NCBI GenBank assembly: GCA_029552945.1
Contig: JAKPDD010000023.1
Coordinates: 124,001 to 188,000, forward strand
Direction: 5' to 3'
DNA from: Spirochaetota bacterium
Lineage (GTDB): Bacteria > Spirochaetota > GWB1-36-13 > JAKPDD01
Length of the DNA stretch: 64,000 nt
Of the stretch, positions 1 to 8,849 are shown one piece after another (position 1 is the stretch's first letter; each line of letters opens with the position of its first letter). Under the pieces are notes generated by a model. It searched no databases. It worked only from the letters and a program-made list of their open reading frames with translations, and was not told the origin of the DNA. Both the position numbers and the translations under genes were made by a program.

Positions 1-876
1 GGAGATGAAGAGGTTTCTATAACATCTGATAATGGGGCTTCAATATTAAAAGAAGCTTTAGAAAATAATAATTTTGAAGTAAAAGAGATAAAATCAACAG
101 AAAAACTGGGAGATTATGATTTATATATAATAGCAGGAGCAAAAAAAGTACTAACTCAGGAAATTATAAACAGCCTTAAAGAAAAACTAAAAAACAAAAA
201 GACTCTTATAGTCTTACAGGACCCACTTATTGATATAGAAGAAACAGGAGTAAATAAAATAATAAAAGAGTATGGTTTTGGGTTTAAAAACTGGATAATG
301 ATAGATGAAAAAAACTCATTTAGAACCCCAATAAATATTTTGCCAGAATATGTTTCTAGTAAGATTACAAGTGCTTTGGAAGCAAAAAAAATACCTGTAG
401 TAATGTCATTGGTCTCATTTATTGATGATATTGAAGTAAAAGATATAGAAAAAGAGAGAGTATTATTATGCTCAAAAGAATCATGTGAAGTTGTAAAAAA
501 TATAAAAAAAGTTGCTCAAAGTGGAATAGAAAAAAAAGATAGAGAAAAAATAACTAAAGAAGCTATAATTGCTGCAATAGGAAAGAATAAATCTAATGAT
601 TCAAAAGTTGTAGTGATAGCAGATAGTGACTTCATAACAAACAACATGATAAATATGGGTGCAAATAAAGACTTTTTTCTAAACCTATTAAATTATGTAT
701 TGGAAAAGAAAAGTCCTCTCTCTATAGAAAAACCTGTTGAGAAAGAAAGAAGAATGATGATAAGTGAAGGTTCAAAAAAGTATTATCTATATTTTTACGT
801 AATATTATTACCACTCCTAGTAGTAGGAACTGGAATTTATATTGGATTAAAAAGAAGAAAACTTAAAACATTATAA
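1..876 (+). CDS. GldG-like ABC auxiliary protein, 3' part (5' end outside window)
   Basis: The frame is open from base 1 with no start in view, giving 291 visible residues, so the gene begins before the window. The visible part has a Rossmann-like stretch with the pattern expected of the GldG/ABC_transp_aux family: 'DLYIIAGAKKVLTQE', then a strand reading 'TLIVLQDPL', then 'YGFGFKNWIMIDEKNSF'. A single C-terminal membrane helix (YYLYFYVILLPLLVVGTGIY) is followed by a short Lys/Arg tail. GldG-type proteins are the extracytoplasmic auxiliary part of a gliding-type ABC system; in non-gliding bacteria the role is unknown. The next gene encodes DUF4340, a common partner. The ABC ATPase and permease would be expected upstream, outside the window. 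Confidence 0.75.
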   Translation, partial: GDEEVSITSDNGASILKEALENNNFEVKEIKSTEKLGDYDLYIIAGAKKVLTQEIINSLKEKLKNKKTLIVLQDPLIDIEETGVNKIIKEYGFGFKNWIMIDEKNSFRTPINILPEYVSSKITSALEAKKIPVVMSLVSFIDDIEVKDIEKERVLLCSKESCEVVKNIKKVAQSGIEKKDREKITKEAIIAAIGKNKSNDSKVVVIADSDFITNNMINMGANKDFFLNLLNYVLEKKSPLSIEKPVEKERRMMISEGSKKYYLYFYVILLPLLVVGTGIYIGLKRRKLKTL

Positions 877-890
877 AAAAGGCAAGAAAA

Positions 891-1802
891 ATGAAAAACA
901 CTATTAAACTAGCAATAATATTTTTTATAATATTAGGCATAGTTATAATTCTCCCTTCCAAAAAAGAAAAAGAAGATAAAAATGATTTTAAAACAGAGCA
1001 ACTTATAAGTTTACCAGAACCAATGCTTGAAAAACTTATTGTATATACAAAAGAAGGTAAAATTGAACTTGTAAAAGAAAATGAAAAATACAAAATAGTA
1101 TCAACAGAATATATTGCAGGCCCTCAAGAATTTTCTCTATTTTTAGGAGATATAAACTCAATAGAGGGATATAAAATAAAAGAAATCAAACAGATAAAAG
1201 AGGAAAAAATATTTATAGAAGCATATCTTAAAAATAATATAAAAAAATATGTAAGTATAGTTGGCAAGTCAGAGTTTGGAAAAGATTCATATTTCTTAAA
1301 AACAGAAAAAGGATTCTATCAAATAGAATCTGAAAAAATAAATAAAGTCCTGGATTATACGATTAAAAAACTAAGAAATCATGCAATCACAGACTTTATT
1401 TCTGATGACATAAAAGAGTTTTGGATAGATAATATTAATTTTTATAAAGATCAGAGTAATAAATGGCTAATAAAAGATTATAAAGAAGAGATTGATGAAA
1501 ATAAGGTTTTTGGTGCTTTTGCCATGGCAACCGGATTAAGAGCAAAGGAATTCACATGTTCAAAAAACTTAAAAGAATATAATCTTGATAAACCAAATCA
1601 TAAACTGGTTATTTATAAAAGTGACGACAATAAAATTGTAATAATATTTTCAAAGAAAAACAATAATTATTATGGTTACAGTGATACAGTAAAAGAAATC
1701 TTTGAAATATATAAAACAGACTGGGATATTTTAGAGAAAAATAAGGATTATTATAAAAAAGAAAAAGAGGATAAAAAAGAAGTAAAAGATAATGAAAAAT
1801 GA
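891..1802 (+). CDS. DUF4340 domain protein, membrane-anchored
   Basis: A 303-residue protein with an N-terminal membrane segment (about residues 5-22, 'LAIIFFIILGIVIILP') and then a charged extracytoplasmic region. The pattern 'KLIVYTKEGKIELVKENEKYKI' followed by repeated beta-rich segments ending in 'YYGYSDTVKEIFEIYKTDWDIL' is typical of DUF4340 proteins, which repeat one small domain. Start and end lie 14 and 18 bases from the neighbours, so it is probably co-transcribed with the GldG-like gene. Family members are routinely found beside GldG, but their biochemical role is not known. The C-terminus is an extremely Lys/Glu-rich tail. Confidence 0.7.
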   Translation: MKNTIKLAIIFFIILGIVIILPSKKEKEDKNDFKTEQLISLPEPMLEKLIVYTKEGKIELVKENEKYKIVSTEYIAGPQEFSLFLGDINSIEGYKIKEIKQIKEEKIFIEAYLKNNIKKYVSIVGKSEFGKDSYFLKTEKGFYQIESEKINKVLDYTIKKLRNHAITDFISDDIKEFWIDNINFYKDQSNKWLIKDYKEEIDENKVFGAFAMATGLRAKEFTCSKNLKEYNLDKPNHKLVIYKSDDNKIVIIFSKKNNNYYGYSDTVKEIFEIYKTDWDILEKNKDYYKKEKEDKKEVKDNEK

Positions 1803-1811
1803 AAGTAGAGG

Positions 1812-1836
1812 ATAAAATTTTTGAGTAAAATTTTAT
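1812..1836 (+). promoter_or_regulatory. Perfect 10-bp hairpin over a TTG start codon
   Basis: Arm ATAAAATTTT (1812-1821), loop TGAGT, arm AAAATTTTAT (1827-1836). The first base of the TTG start (1821-1823) closes the stem and the rest lies in the loop. The Shine-Dalgarno AGAGG lies just upstream. The stem is only A-T, so its stability is modest. It could lower translation of the downstream gene, but similar A/T palindromes are frequent here. Confidence 0.4.
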
Positions 1837-3068
1837 TACTGATCTTTGTTTTTGTTTTATTTACAAATATAAGTGGAATATCATTTGAAAAATGGAGAAT
1901 AGAAACAGATAAAAATGGGCGGGTAGTTATTTTTTATGAAGATATGCCAGTAAATGTAAATGAATCTCCATTTACAAGTTATTTATCAGTTAAACTAGAT
2001 AATGATATTTACAATCTCGGTGATGATATAAGTGCAACCAGTGTTAGTATTGGAGATAAAAGTATAACAACAGTATATAGGATAAACCCAGAAATTATAA
2101 TAGAGTTTGAAACATCTTTTTCAGATAATCCTCTGGTATATGATGATATAGGAATAAAATTTACTATAAGAGTTATAAGCAATTTCTCAACACCAAAAAA
2201 TGTTTATCTAAGGTATATTTTTAATCCTTTTAGCAATGAAGTAAATAAGGTGGGTTTTTCATATTCTGAAGAAACTATTAATAAACCAATATACGAAGAA
2301 GATGAGAAAAATAATCCAAGCAATATTATTTTTTATCCTTTTTTTATAAACTTTAAAACTATACCAACCTCAACTTTTTTGGCAAATTGGAGAAGATTAA
2401 AAGATGATTTTGAACCATCATTAAAAAAATTATTATCATTTAGAGACATAAAGAGAGGGAAATGGGACCCTGCAGTAGGAATATTTTATAATCTTGGTAC
2501 AATAAAAGAATCAACAAATAAAATAGAGTTTTTTCTTGGAAAATGGCAAAAACCAAATAGATTTTATCCAAGAGTCAAAATATTATATTCTAAGTCTCTA
2601 AAAATAGAGGATAATAAAGCTAAACTCCCATTTGTTGTAGAAAATAATGGTGATTTTGACATAGACTATCTTAAACTTACGCTAACATCAGAGAATCTTT
2701 TATCAGATTTTATATATTCAATAAGCGATTTTAAAAAAGGACAAAAAAAAGAATCAGAGATGGAAATAATTCTAAAAAAGATGAGTAAAACTTTAAAAGG
2801 AACAATACTGGCAAGAATGATGATTGGACAAGATTTCTATGAACAAGAGTTTTTTATAGAAACCAATTTAATAACAGATGAAAAAAAACTAAAAATAGAC
2901 TTAAAAGAGGCAGAAAATAAACTTAATAACATAAATAGAATAATAGAAAATATAAATTTATTACTATACTTTGTCAACTTGAGCATAGAAACTAAAAATT
3001 ATTTATCATCTGAAAAAATCATAAAGGCATGTAATGAGTTTAGAGCAAATATTAAAAAAGATAAGTAA
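1821..3068 (+). CDS. Secreted protein of unknown function
   Basis: I do not recognise this 415-residue protein. It starts at TTG, because the residues directly after that codon form a clean signal peptide (KILLLIFVFVLFTNISG); the next in-frame ATG is about 47 codons later. The AGAGG ribosome site lies 8 bases upstream. The mature part looks beta-rich to about residue 340 (many short alternating strands, 'NGDFDIDYLKLTLTSENL'), consistent with Ig-like or sandwich domains. The last 60 residues are a predicted coiled coil ('LKEAENKLNNINRIIENINLLL'). It follows the GldG/DUF4340 pair by 18 bases and overlaps the next gene by 35, so the three extracytoplasmic proteins may form one complex; this is inference only. 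Confidence 0.6.
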   Translation: MSKILLLIFVFVLFTNISGISFEKWRIETDKNGRVVIFYEDMPVNVNESPFTSYLSVKLDNDIYNLGDDISATSVSIGDKSITTVYRINPEIIIEFETSFSDNPLVYDDIGIKFTIRVISNFSTPKNVYLRYIFNPFSNEVNKVGFSYSEETINKPIYEEDEKNNPSNIIFYPFFINFKTIPTSTFLANWRRLKDDFEPSLKKLLSFRDIKRGKWDPAVGIFYNLGTIKESTNKIEFFLGKWQKPNRFYPRVKILYSKSLKIEDNKAKLPFVVENNGDFDIDYLKLTLTSENLLSDFIYSISDFKKGQKKESEMEIILKKMSKTLKGTILARMMIGQDFYEQEFFIETNLITDEKKLKIDLKEAENKLNNINRIIENINLLLYFVNLSIETKNYLSSEKIIKACNEFRANIKKDK

Positions 3069-4110
3069 AATAAACTTACCATATTTTACAAAAGATACAT
3101 CTGAATTAAAATACTTCCTCAATTATAATGGTAGTAATGGATACCTTTTTATAACAAACTCAAATCCATCGTTTATATTTTTTACAGATGCAAGATATTA
3201 TGAAGAATATAGTAATATCTTAGGTAAAGAATATGTATTTCTTCTTGAGAATGGTGTTTATCCTGTATTAAAAGAAAAAATAAATACTTTCAATTTCCAA
3301 TCAATATACATAGATTACAGGTTATTTACTTACAAAGAATACTTGGACCTTAAAAAAAATATAAAACCTATAATAATAAGAGATGTAAAAGATAATATAT
3401 GGAAAATAAGAAAACATAAGAGTAAAGAAGAATTAGAACTTATAAAAAAAGCAGTAAATATTACAGAAGAAACCATGATTTATCTTCTTTCTATCTTAAA
3501 AGAGGGTGTATCTGAAAAAGAAATTGCAATAGAAGCTGAATATTATATTAAAATAAAAGGCGGTGAATTAAGTTTTAAACCTATAGTTCTTTTTGGACCA
3601 AGGACCTCATATCCTCATGGAGAAAGCAATTTCGATACTAAACTAAAAAATAAAAGTGTTGTACTTATAGATATTGGTGCAAAATATAAAAATTATTGTG
3701 CTGATATGACAAGAACAGTGTTTTTTGGAAATGAGCTTGATGAAGATTTTAAAAAATTTTATAATATACTTCTTGATATTCAAAAAAAAGCAATAGAAAA
3801 AATAGAAAACACATTAAAAGGATGTGACTTAGATAACTTTGTAAGAGACTTATTAAAAGATTTTGGGCTTGAAAAATTTTTTGTACACTCATTAGGGCAT
3901 GGAGTTGGAATAGATGTTCATGAACCACCACTTCTATCATATAAAAGAAAAGATGATATAATTTCAAAAAATATGGTATTCACAATAGAGCCAGGTATTT
4001 ATATACCTAGCAAATATGGGATAAGAATAGAAGATATGATATACATAGATGATAAATTCAAAACAGAAATATTAACCACCTTCCCAAAAGAATTACTAAA
4101 AATATGGTAA
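3034..4110 (+). CDS. Xaa-Pro aminopeptidase-like M24B metallopeptidase
   Basis: A 358-residue cytosolic M24B enzyme, which removes an N-terminal residue before proline. The N-terminal creatinase-like domain spans about residues 1-130 and the pita-bread domain about 135-355. The dimetal ligands are visible in order: Asp in 'VVLIDIGAKY', Asp in 'CADMTRTVFFG', His in 'HSLGHGVGIDVHE', Glu in 'FTIEPGIYIP' and Glu in 'GIRIEDM'. The length matches short PepP/PepQ/YpdF proteins. It starts inside the 3' end of the secreted gene (35-base overlap) and overlaps the next gene by 7, so translation may be coupled. Exact substrate class (aminopeptidase or prolidase) cannot be read from the sequence. Confidence 0.85.
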   Translation: MSLEQILKKISKINLPYFTKDTSELKYFLNYNGSNGYLFITNSNPSFIFFTDARYYEEYSNILGKEYVFLLENGVYPVLKEKINTFNFQSIYIDYRLFTYKEYLDLKKNIKPIIIRDVKDNIWKIRKHKSKEELELIKKAVNITEETMIYLLSILKEGVSEKEIAIEAEYYIKIKGGELSFKPIVLFGPRTSYPHGESNFDTKLKNKSVVLIDIGAKYKNYCADMTRTVFFGNELDEDFKKFYNILLDIQKKAIEKIENTLKGCDLDNFVRDLLKDFGLEKFFVHSLGHGVGIDVHEPPLLSYKRKDDIISKNMVFTIEPGIYIPSKYGIRIEDMIYIDDKFKTEILTTFPKELLKIW

Positions 4111-4907
4111 AAATAATAAACTCCAAAATAAACAAAGCAATAAAAAAATTTAATATGTTTACACGTCAGGATAGAATAGCTCTTGCAATATCAGGTGGAA
4201 AAGATAGTATACTCCTTTCATATATACTAAAAAAAATGGGTTTTAATATAGAGCTTATATTTATAAATCTTGGAATAAAATCATCAGAAGAATCATTAAC
4301 AGTAGTCAAAAACTTTTCTGAAAAATACAACCTAAAATTACATATAATCAATACCACAGAAGAATTAGGATTTAGTATAAACGACCTTTATAAAAAATAT
4401 AAAAAATATACATGTAGGCACTGCGGTTCAGTAAAAAGATATTTATTAAACAATTTTGTTTATAAAAATAGATTCGACGTACTTGCTACAGGGCATAATA
4501 TGGATGATGAAATAGAAAACCTTTTAGCAAACAACCTTAGATGGGATATAGAACATTTATATAAAACATACCCTGTACTTGAAATAAAAGAGGGTTTTAT
4601 AAAAAAAGTAAAACCTTTATGTTATCTAAGAAAAAAAGAGATTAATAAAATAGTTGATTTTTTAAAACTTGAATATTACAAAGGCAGCTGTGATTATTCA
4701 TTAGCAGGTTCAAGAATAAAATACAGAAGTATAATAGAAAAAATAGATGGTATAAACCCAAAGTTAGTAATAGACTATTATATAAATTTCCTAAACACAA
4801 GAAATATTTTCGAATACAAGAGAAAAATTAACAGGTGTATATGTGGCAACTATACAACAGGGCTTAAATGTAATATATGTAGAATAAAGAAGGATTTAAA
4901 AAAATAA
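4104..4907 (+). CDS. TtuA/TtcA-type tRNA thiolation ATP-pyrophosphatase
   Basis: 267 residues. The PP-loop SGGKDS is at about 30-35, 'ATGHNMDDEIENLL' at about 128, and three cysteines (C104 and C107 in CRHC, C196 in 'GSCDYS') are placed to hold the [4Fe-4S] cluster used by TtcA/TtuA/Ncs6 enzymes. A C-terminal zinc-binding pair (C245/C247 and C256/C259) is of TtuA type. The usual N-terminal zinc finger of TtuA is absent: the ATG is 7 bases inside the aminopeptidase gene. These enzymes adenylate and thiolate a tRNA uridine or cytidine; which base is modified cannot be told here. No sulphur-carrier gene lies nearby. Confidence 0.75.
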   Translation: MVKIINSKINKAIKKFNMFTRQDRIALAISGGKDSILLSYILKKMGFNIELIFINLGIKSSEESLTVVKNFSEKYNLKLHIINTTEELGFSINDLYKKYKKYTCRHCGSVKRYLLNNFVYKNRFDVLATGHNMDDEIENLLANNLRWDIEHLYKTYPVLEIKEGFIKKVKPLCYLRKKEINKIVDFLKLEYYKGSCDYSLAGSRIKYRSIIEKIDGINPKLVIDYYINFLNTRNIFEYKRKINRCICGNYTTGLKCNICRIKKDLKK

Positions 4908-4926
4908 TCTCCCTTGCTTTAAACTC

Positions 4927-5154
4927 TTATCCTTCTATAAACTTTGAAACATTTCTTTTCAAGAATGGCATAATTATTATAACAACTGGATATCCTATAA
5001 CGAAAGATAAAATCCATGACTTTAACCACTTTATAAATACAAAATTATTTATCCCATTCATAATAACATTATTGGTAAGAGTTACTATGAAAGTCATTAT
5101 CAGAACCATGAAAAGCATAGTAATAAGTGTTATCTTCTTCTCCTTTGTTTTCAT
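4927..5154 (-). CDS. Small two-helix membrane protein, DUF2798-like
   Basis: The 75-residue product has two membrane helices (about 8-27 and 40-62) joined by a short loop. The second helix carries 'WLKSWILSFVIGYPVVIIIMP', close to the WxxxWxxAFxxAxP pattern of DUF2798. The start is placed at 5154 because a strong GGGGG ribosome site lies 5 bases upstream; an in-frame extension to 5211 is possible but lacks one. The function is unknown. It lies convergent to the thiolase gene. Confidence 0.6.
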   Translation of the reverse strand: MKTKEKKITLITMLFMVLIMTFIVTLTNNVIMNGINNFVFIKWLKSWILSFVIGYPVVIIIMPFLKRNVSKFIEG

Positions 5155-5277
5155 ATTGCCCCCTATAATTTTGTTATATATAAATATATAAATATTTGTA
5201 TACAAAGTCAATTTTTTTAACCTGTAAAAAATGAAAAATAATTTTGGGTTATAAGAATAATAAAAGAAAAAATTATT

Positions 5278-5327
5278 GGGAAACTTAATAAAATTTTAAA
5301 GATTAAATTTTAAAAAACTTTAATCCC
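5278..5327 (-). terminator. Possible terminator after the helicase gene
   Basis: On the minus strand an imperfect, mostly A-T hairpin runs from GGGA (overlapping the helicase stop) to TCCC and contains an inner TAAAATTT/AAATTTTA pair (5289-5296 and 5305-5312). A T-rich tract follows. The stem is weak. Confidence 0.3.
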
Positions 5328-6912
5328 ACTCTTCGATAATATACTTATAGCCCTGTTCTGCAAGGAAAAGTTGACGTTTTAAAGAAAACTCTTCTTCAAT
5401 AGAGTCTTTAGTTACTATAGAATAAAAATAAGCAGGATGATCTTTTGGTCTTAAAACTCTTCCCAATCTTTGGGCTTCCTCCTGCCTTGATCCAAAAGAA
5501 CCGGATACCTGAATTGCAACAGAGACATCTGGGATATCTATTGCAAGATTAGCTATCTTTGAAGTTATTAGTATTGAAAACTTACCTTTCCTAAAGTCAT
5601 CATATACTTTATCCCTCTCTCTTTGGCTACTAGATCCTGTAAGAAGAGGGGCTTTTATTTCCTTAGCTATGACTTTCAATTGAGTAAGATACTGTCCTAT
5701 TATAAGAATTTTATCATTTTTGTGTTTTTCAATAATCTCTTTAACAATATGTATTTTATTTTTATTTTCACCTGCTATTCTAACTTTTTCTCTTTTAGTT
5801 GCGATAATATACTCTTTTTTATCATCTTCATTAAAGCTTATTTTGCATTCATGGCATATACCTTTAGCAATATAATTCCTTCTCTCAAGGTCTTTCCATG
5901 GTATATCATACCTTTTTGGCCCTATTAAAGAAAAAACATCTTTCTCTCTTCCATCCTCTCTTATTAAAGTTGCTGTTAAACCTAGTCTTCTTTTAGATTG
6001 AATTTCCGCAGTTATTCTAAAAACAGGTGCAGGCATTATATGGACTTCATCATATATAATAAGTCCCCAATTTTTTTTAGTAAATATATCAAAATGGGCT
6101 TGATTAACAGATATAATATTATAAGTTGCTATTGTTATTGGTTTTATCTCTTTATTAAGAGCTGAATACTCACCTATATCTTCAATTTTAAAATCAGTTT
6201 TTTCAAGGATTTCTCTTTTCCACTGAGTTATTGCGGCATGATGTGGGACAATAATAAGTGTTGATTTCTTAAAAAGCCTTATAACCTCAAGCCCAACTAT
6301 TGTTTTACCAGCACCACAAGGCAGTACAACAACACCATGGCCAGATGAATATATTGTCATTGCAGCGTCTTTCTGATAATCTCTTATTTGCCAGCCATTT
6401 TTAAAATTTATCTTTATATCATCACCATCATCAAAACTTGCAAGGTCTTCTACAGGAAAGGGTGGATCATTATTTATAAGTAATTGTTTAATAAAACCCC
6501 GATGAAGCTTTTTAAAAATAAAACTATTTTCAAACTCATCTTTTATAAGGTTTTTTAAAGACTTTATGTTAAGTAGAACTAACCTTGTATCAGGAGGAAA
6601 CTCTAGCAAAAAGTAGTCTTTATCAAAGTTTTTTATCTTAATTTTACCATATCGTGAATAATACTCTTTAATAAATAGTATAACATTTTCTGGTACTTTA
6701 AACTTAGAATATTTTTCTATCCCCTCAATAATGTATTCAAGTTTAACACCTGAAGCAGCAGCATTCCATAAAGATATTGGCGTTATTGAATATGTATGAA
6801 TATATTCAGGTGATTTTTCAAGCTGAGTAAATTTTGCTAAAAAGTCTCTCTCTTCATCATATGTATTGGTATTTGTCTCTAAAAAAATAGAAAAATCACT
6901 TTGAATTATCAT
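5320..6912 (-). CDS. XPB/Rad25-type DNA helicase (bacterial XPB)
   Basis: 530 residues. The N-terminal part (1-170) matches the XPB-specific damage-recognition/helicase_C_3 region. Superfamily 2 motifs follow: Walker A PCGAGKT at 198-204, DEVH at 288-291, TAT at 313-315, the XPB hallmark RED at 318-320 and motif VI QRLGRVLRP at 481-489. XPB is a 3'-5' ATP-dependent DNA helicase of nucleotide excision repair and transcription in eukaryotes and archaea, and occurs patchily in bacteria. The usual archaeal nuclease partner Bax1 is not adjacent. The start overlaps the end of mtaB by 17 bases, implying a shared transcript. Confidence 0.9.
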   Translation of the reverse strand: MIIQSDFSIFLETNTNTYDEERDFLAKFTQLEKSPEYIHTYSITPISLWNAAASGVKLEYIIEGIEKYSKFKVPENVILFIKEYYSRYGKIKIKNFDKDYFLLEFPPDTRLVLLNIKSLKNLIKDEFENSFIFKKLHRGFIKQLLINNDPPFPVEDLASFDDGDDIKINFKNGWQIRDYQKDAAMTIYSSGHGVVVLPCGAGKTIVGLEVIRLFKKSTLIIVPHHAAITQWKREILEKTDFKIEDIGEYSALNKEIKPITIATYNIISVNQAHFDIFTKKNWGLIIYDEVHIMPAPVFRITAEIQSKRRLGLTATLIREDGREKDVFSLIGPKRYDIPWKDLERRNYIAKGICHECKISFNEDDKKEYIIATKREKVRIAGENKNKIHIVKEIIEKHKNDKILIIGQYLTQLKVIAKEIKAPLLTGSSSQRERDKVYDDFRKGKFSILITSKIANLAIDIPDVSVAIQVSGSFGSRQEEAQRLGRVLRPKDHPAYFYSIVTKDSIEEEFSLKRQLFLAEQGYKYIIEEWD

Positions 6913-8152
6913 TTATTATTTCTCCAATTAAAAGACCATTATTTAAAAAAGTCTTAACTTTATAAAATCTATTAAGATTAAGTTCTCTATTAATGAAAAC
7001 AGGTATATAGTACTCACTTAAACCATAGGAAAAATTATTTTTTATTTCTTCTATTAAAACTCTGGAAATTTTATTAGAAAATTTTTTTAAAATATTATTT
7101 TTTGTTTCATAGGCAACAATATTAAGTTCATTGATTCTTCTTTTCTTAATCTGTTCTTTTACTTTATTACTCATTTTTGATGCTGCTGTTCCTGGTCTAT
7201 CTGAGTATCTAAAAATATGAGAATGATAAAGTTCAATATCTTGGATGCCTTTAACATTTTTATTATGATCATCCTCTGTCTCCGAAGGAAAACCAGATAT
7301 AATATCAGCAGTAAAATTAAAAAGTGGGTCTTGACTTCTTATAAGAGACACCAATTCTAACACCTTTTTGAAATTGTAATTTCTGTTCATTAGCTTTAAT
7401 ATCCTGTCACTACAATGCTGAAGAGAAAGGTGTAAGTGTTTTACCATCTTAGGACTTTTAAAAAGGTTTATAAAATCATTGTCAATAAAATTAGGGTCTA
7501 TTGAAGAAAAATGGATCCTGAAATCAGCATCAATATTTAAAATATGTTCAATAAGAGTAGTAAGGTTATAACCTTTAAAATTATATTTTGCGATATTTAA
7601 ACCAGTAATTACTATCTCTTTAAACCCTTTTTCAATAAGAGTTTTAATCTCATTTTCTATATCCCTTACAGGACGACTCAATGGTTTATCACCTCTAATA
7701 TAAGGCAATATACAGTAAGAACAATAGTTATTACATCCATCCTGTATTTTTACATTTACTCTTGTATTTGAAGTAAAGTATGGAGGTTTATAATCAAATC
7801 GAGATTTTTTCAGTATATCAACATTATTAATTTTATTAAAGTCCTCAATAATTTCAGGTATTTTATATTTAAAGTCATTTGGAACATAAAAAACATTGCC
7901 TTGAAAACTCATATCTTTAGCCATACAACCTGCTATTATAACCTTTGCCCCTCTTTTTAAAAACCTATTTACAAAGTTTCTTGTTTTTGCCTCACTCCTT
8001 TCAGTTATAACACAGGAATTAACTATGTAAATATCTGCATTTTTATTATCTATTTCATATCCTTTTTCTTTAAGAGAAGTTACAACTGAGTCTATTTCGT
8101 AACTATTTAATCTGCAACCTAAAGAGACAACACCTACCTTACTTTTAACCAT
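6896..8152 (-). CDS. mtaB: tRNA t6A37 methylthiotransferase MtaB
   Basis: A 418-residue MiaB-family radical SAM enzyme. The N-terminal UPF0004 domain shows its three cluster cysteines (C13 in 'SLGCRLN', C47 in 'NSCVIT', C76 in 'AGCMAK'). The radical SAM motif is C140-x3-C144-x2-C147 ('GCNNYCSYC'), and a TRAM-like C-terminal region follows. The 'LGCRLN' signature and the 'RGDKPLSRP' region favour MtaB (ms2t6A at position 37) over MiaB or RimO. It probably reads as one transcript with the XPB gene downstream. Confidence 0.85.
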   Translation of the reverse strand: MVKSKVGVVSLGCRLNSYEIDSVVTSLKEKGYEIDNKNADIYIVNSCVITERSEAKTRNFVNRFLKRGAKVIIAGCMAKDMSFQGNVFYVPNDFKYKIPEIIEDFNKINNVDILKKSRFDYKPPYFTSNTRVNVKIQDGCNNYCSYCILPYIRGDKPLSRPVRDIENEIKTLIEKGFKEIVITGLNIAKYNFKGYNLTTLIEHILNIDADFRIHFSSIDPNFIDNDFINLFKSPKMVKHLHLSLQHCSDRILKLMNRNYNFKKVLELVSLIRSQDPLFNFTADIISGFPSETEDDHNKNVKGIQDIELYHSHIFRYSDRPGTAASKMSNKVKEQIKKRRINELNIVAYETKNNILKKFSNKISRVLIEEIKNNFSYGLSEYYIPVFINRELNLNRFYKVKTFLNNGLLIGEIINDNSK

Positions 8153-8177
8153 ATTTTAACCCTGTTCTTATATGAAA

Positions 8178-8849
8178 TTAAAACTTATAAACAAATGAAA
8201 GATATGTAAGTTTTTTAGGATATAAAACTCCTATCTCTAAACCAATTCCAAGCATTGTGGTTTTCTTTTCCCTTGATAATGAACTAATAGAAAATTGATA
8301 CCAGAAACCTGGATAACTTGAATCTGATGTTGAAATATCAGGCAAAAAACCTATATTCCCAAGATAACCTATTTTAAAAAGTATAGAAAATATCCAGGTA
8401 TCTAACTCAAATCCTGATATCAACTTAACACCAGAAAAATAAAAAGGTTTTGATATAAAATTCAAAAAATCTTTATTGACAGGGATCAATTCTGTCATTA
8501 TATCACCCATAATAGGGAAAGAAAAATTAAGCTCATAAGCTATACTTGATACAAAACTCTTATATTTAAAAAACTCATATTTTATTTCAGGGCCAAGACC
8601 AAGTCCAAAAGTTTTTATCCCTATCTCTGTATTATAGCCTATACCCCAACTTGCTTTAACTCCTACTGAGGGAATAAACTCATCACCTATCTGATAATCA
8701 GGGTTAGTTTGGATAGCAGAGATTGAATACTGAAAAAAAGAATCGCCTTTTTCAAGTACAGAAGGAATAGAATGTTCACTTATCCCACATCCAATAATTA
8801 AAATAAAAAATAAAAATAGATATAAAAAATATTTAATTCTTATTTTCAT
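8178..8849 (-). CDS. Lipoprotein with beta-barrel-like body, unknown function
   Basis: 223 residues. An N-terminal hydrophobic segment ends in the lipobox LIIGC, so Cys is probably lipidated. The rest is a series of amphipathic beta strands ('VGVKASWGIGYNTEIGIKTFGLGLG', 'WYQFSISSLS') ending in '...FVYKF', with the C-terminal Phe typical of outer-membrane beta proteins. I do not recognise the family. The ATG at 8849 is preferred to a TTG one codon earlier. It overlaps the short upstream gene by 17 bases. Confidence 0.5.
   Translation of the reverse strand: MKIRIKYFLYLFLFFILIIGCGISEHSIPSVLEKGDSFFQYSISAIQTNPDYQIGDEFIPSVGVKASWGIGYNTEIGIKTFGLGLGPEIKYEFFKYKSFVSSIAYELNFSFPIMGDIMTELIPVNKDFLNFISKPFYFSGVKLISGFELDTWIFSILFKIGYLGNIGFLPDISTSDSSYPGFWYQFSISSLSREKKTTMLGIGLEIGVLYPKKLTYLSFVYKF

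Noticed and set aside
4104-4907. TilS tRNA-Ile lysidine synthetase
   Set aside because: The three cluster cysteines and C-terminal zinc pair point to TtuA/TtcA, and TilS lacks them.
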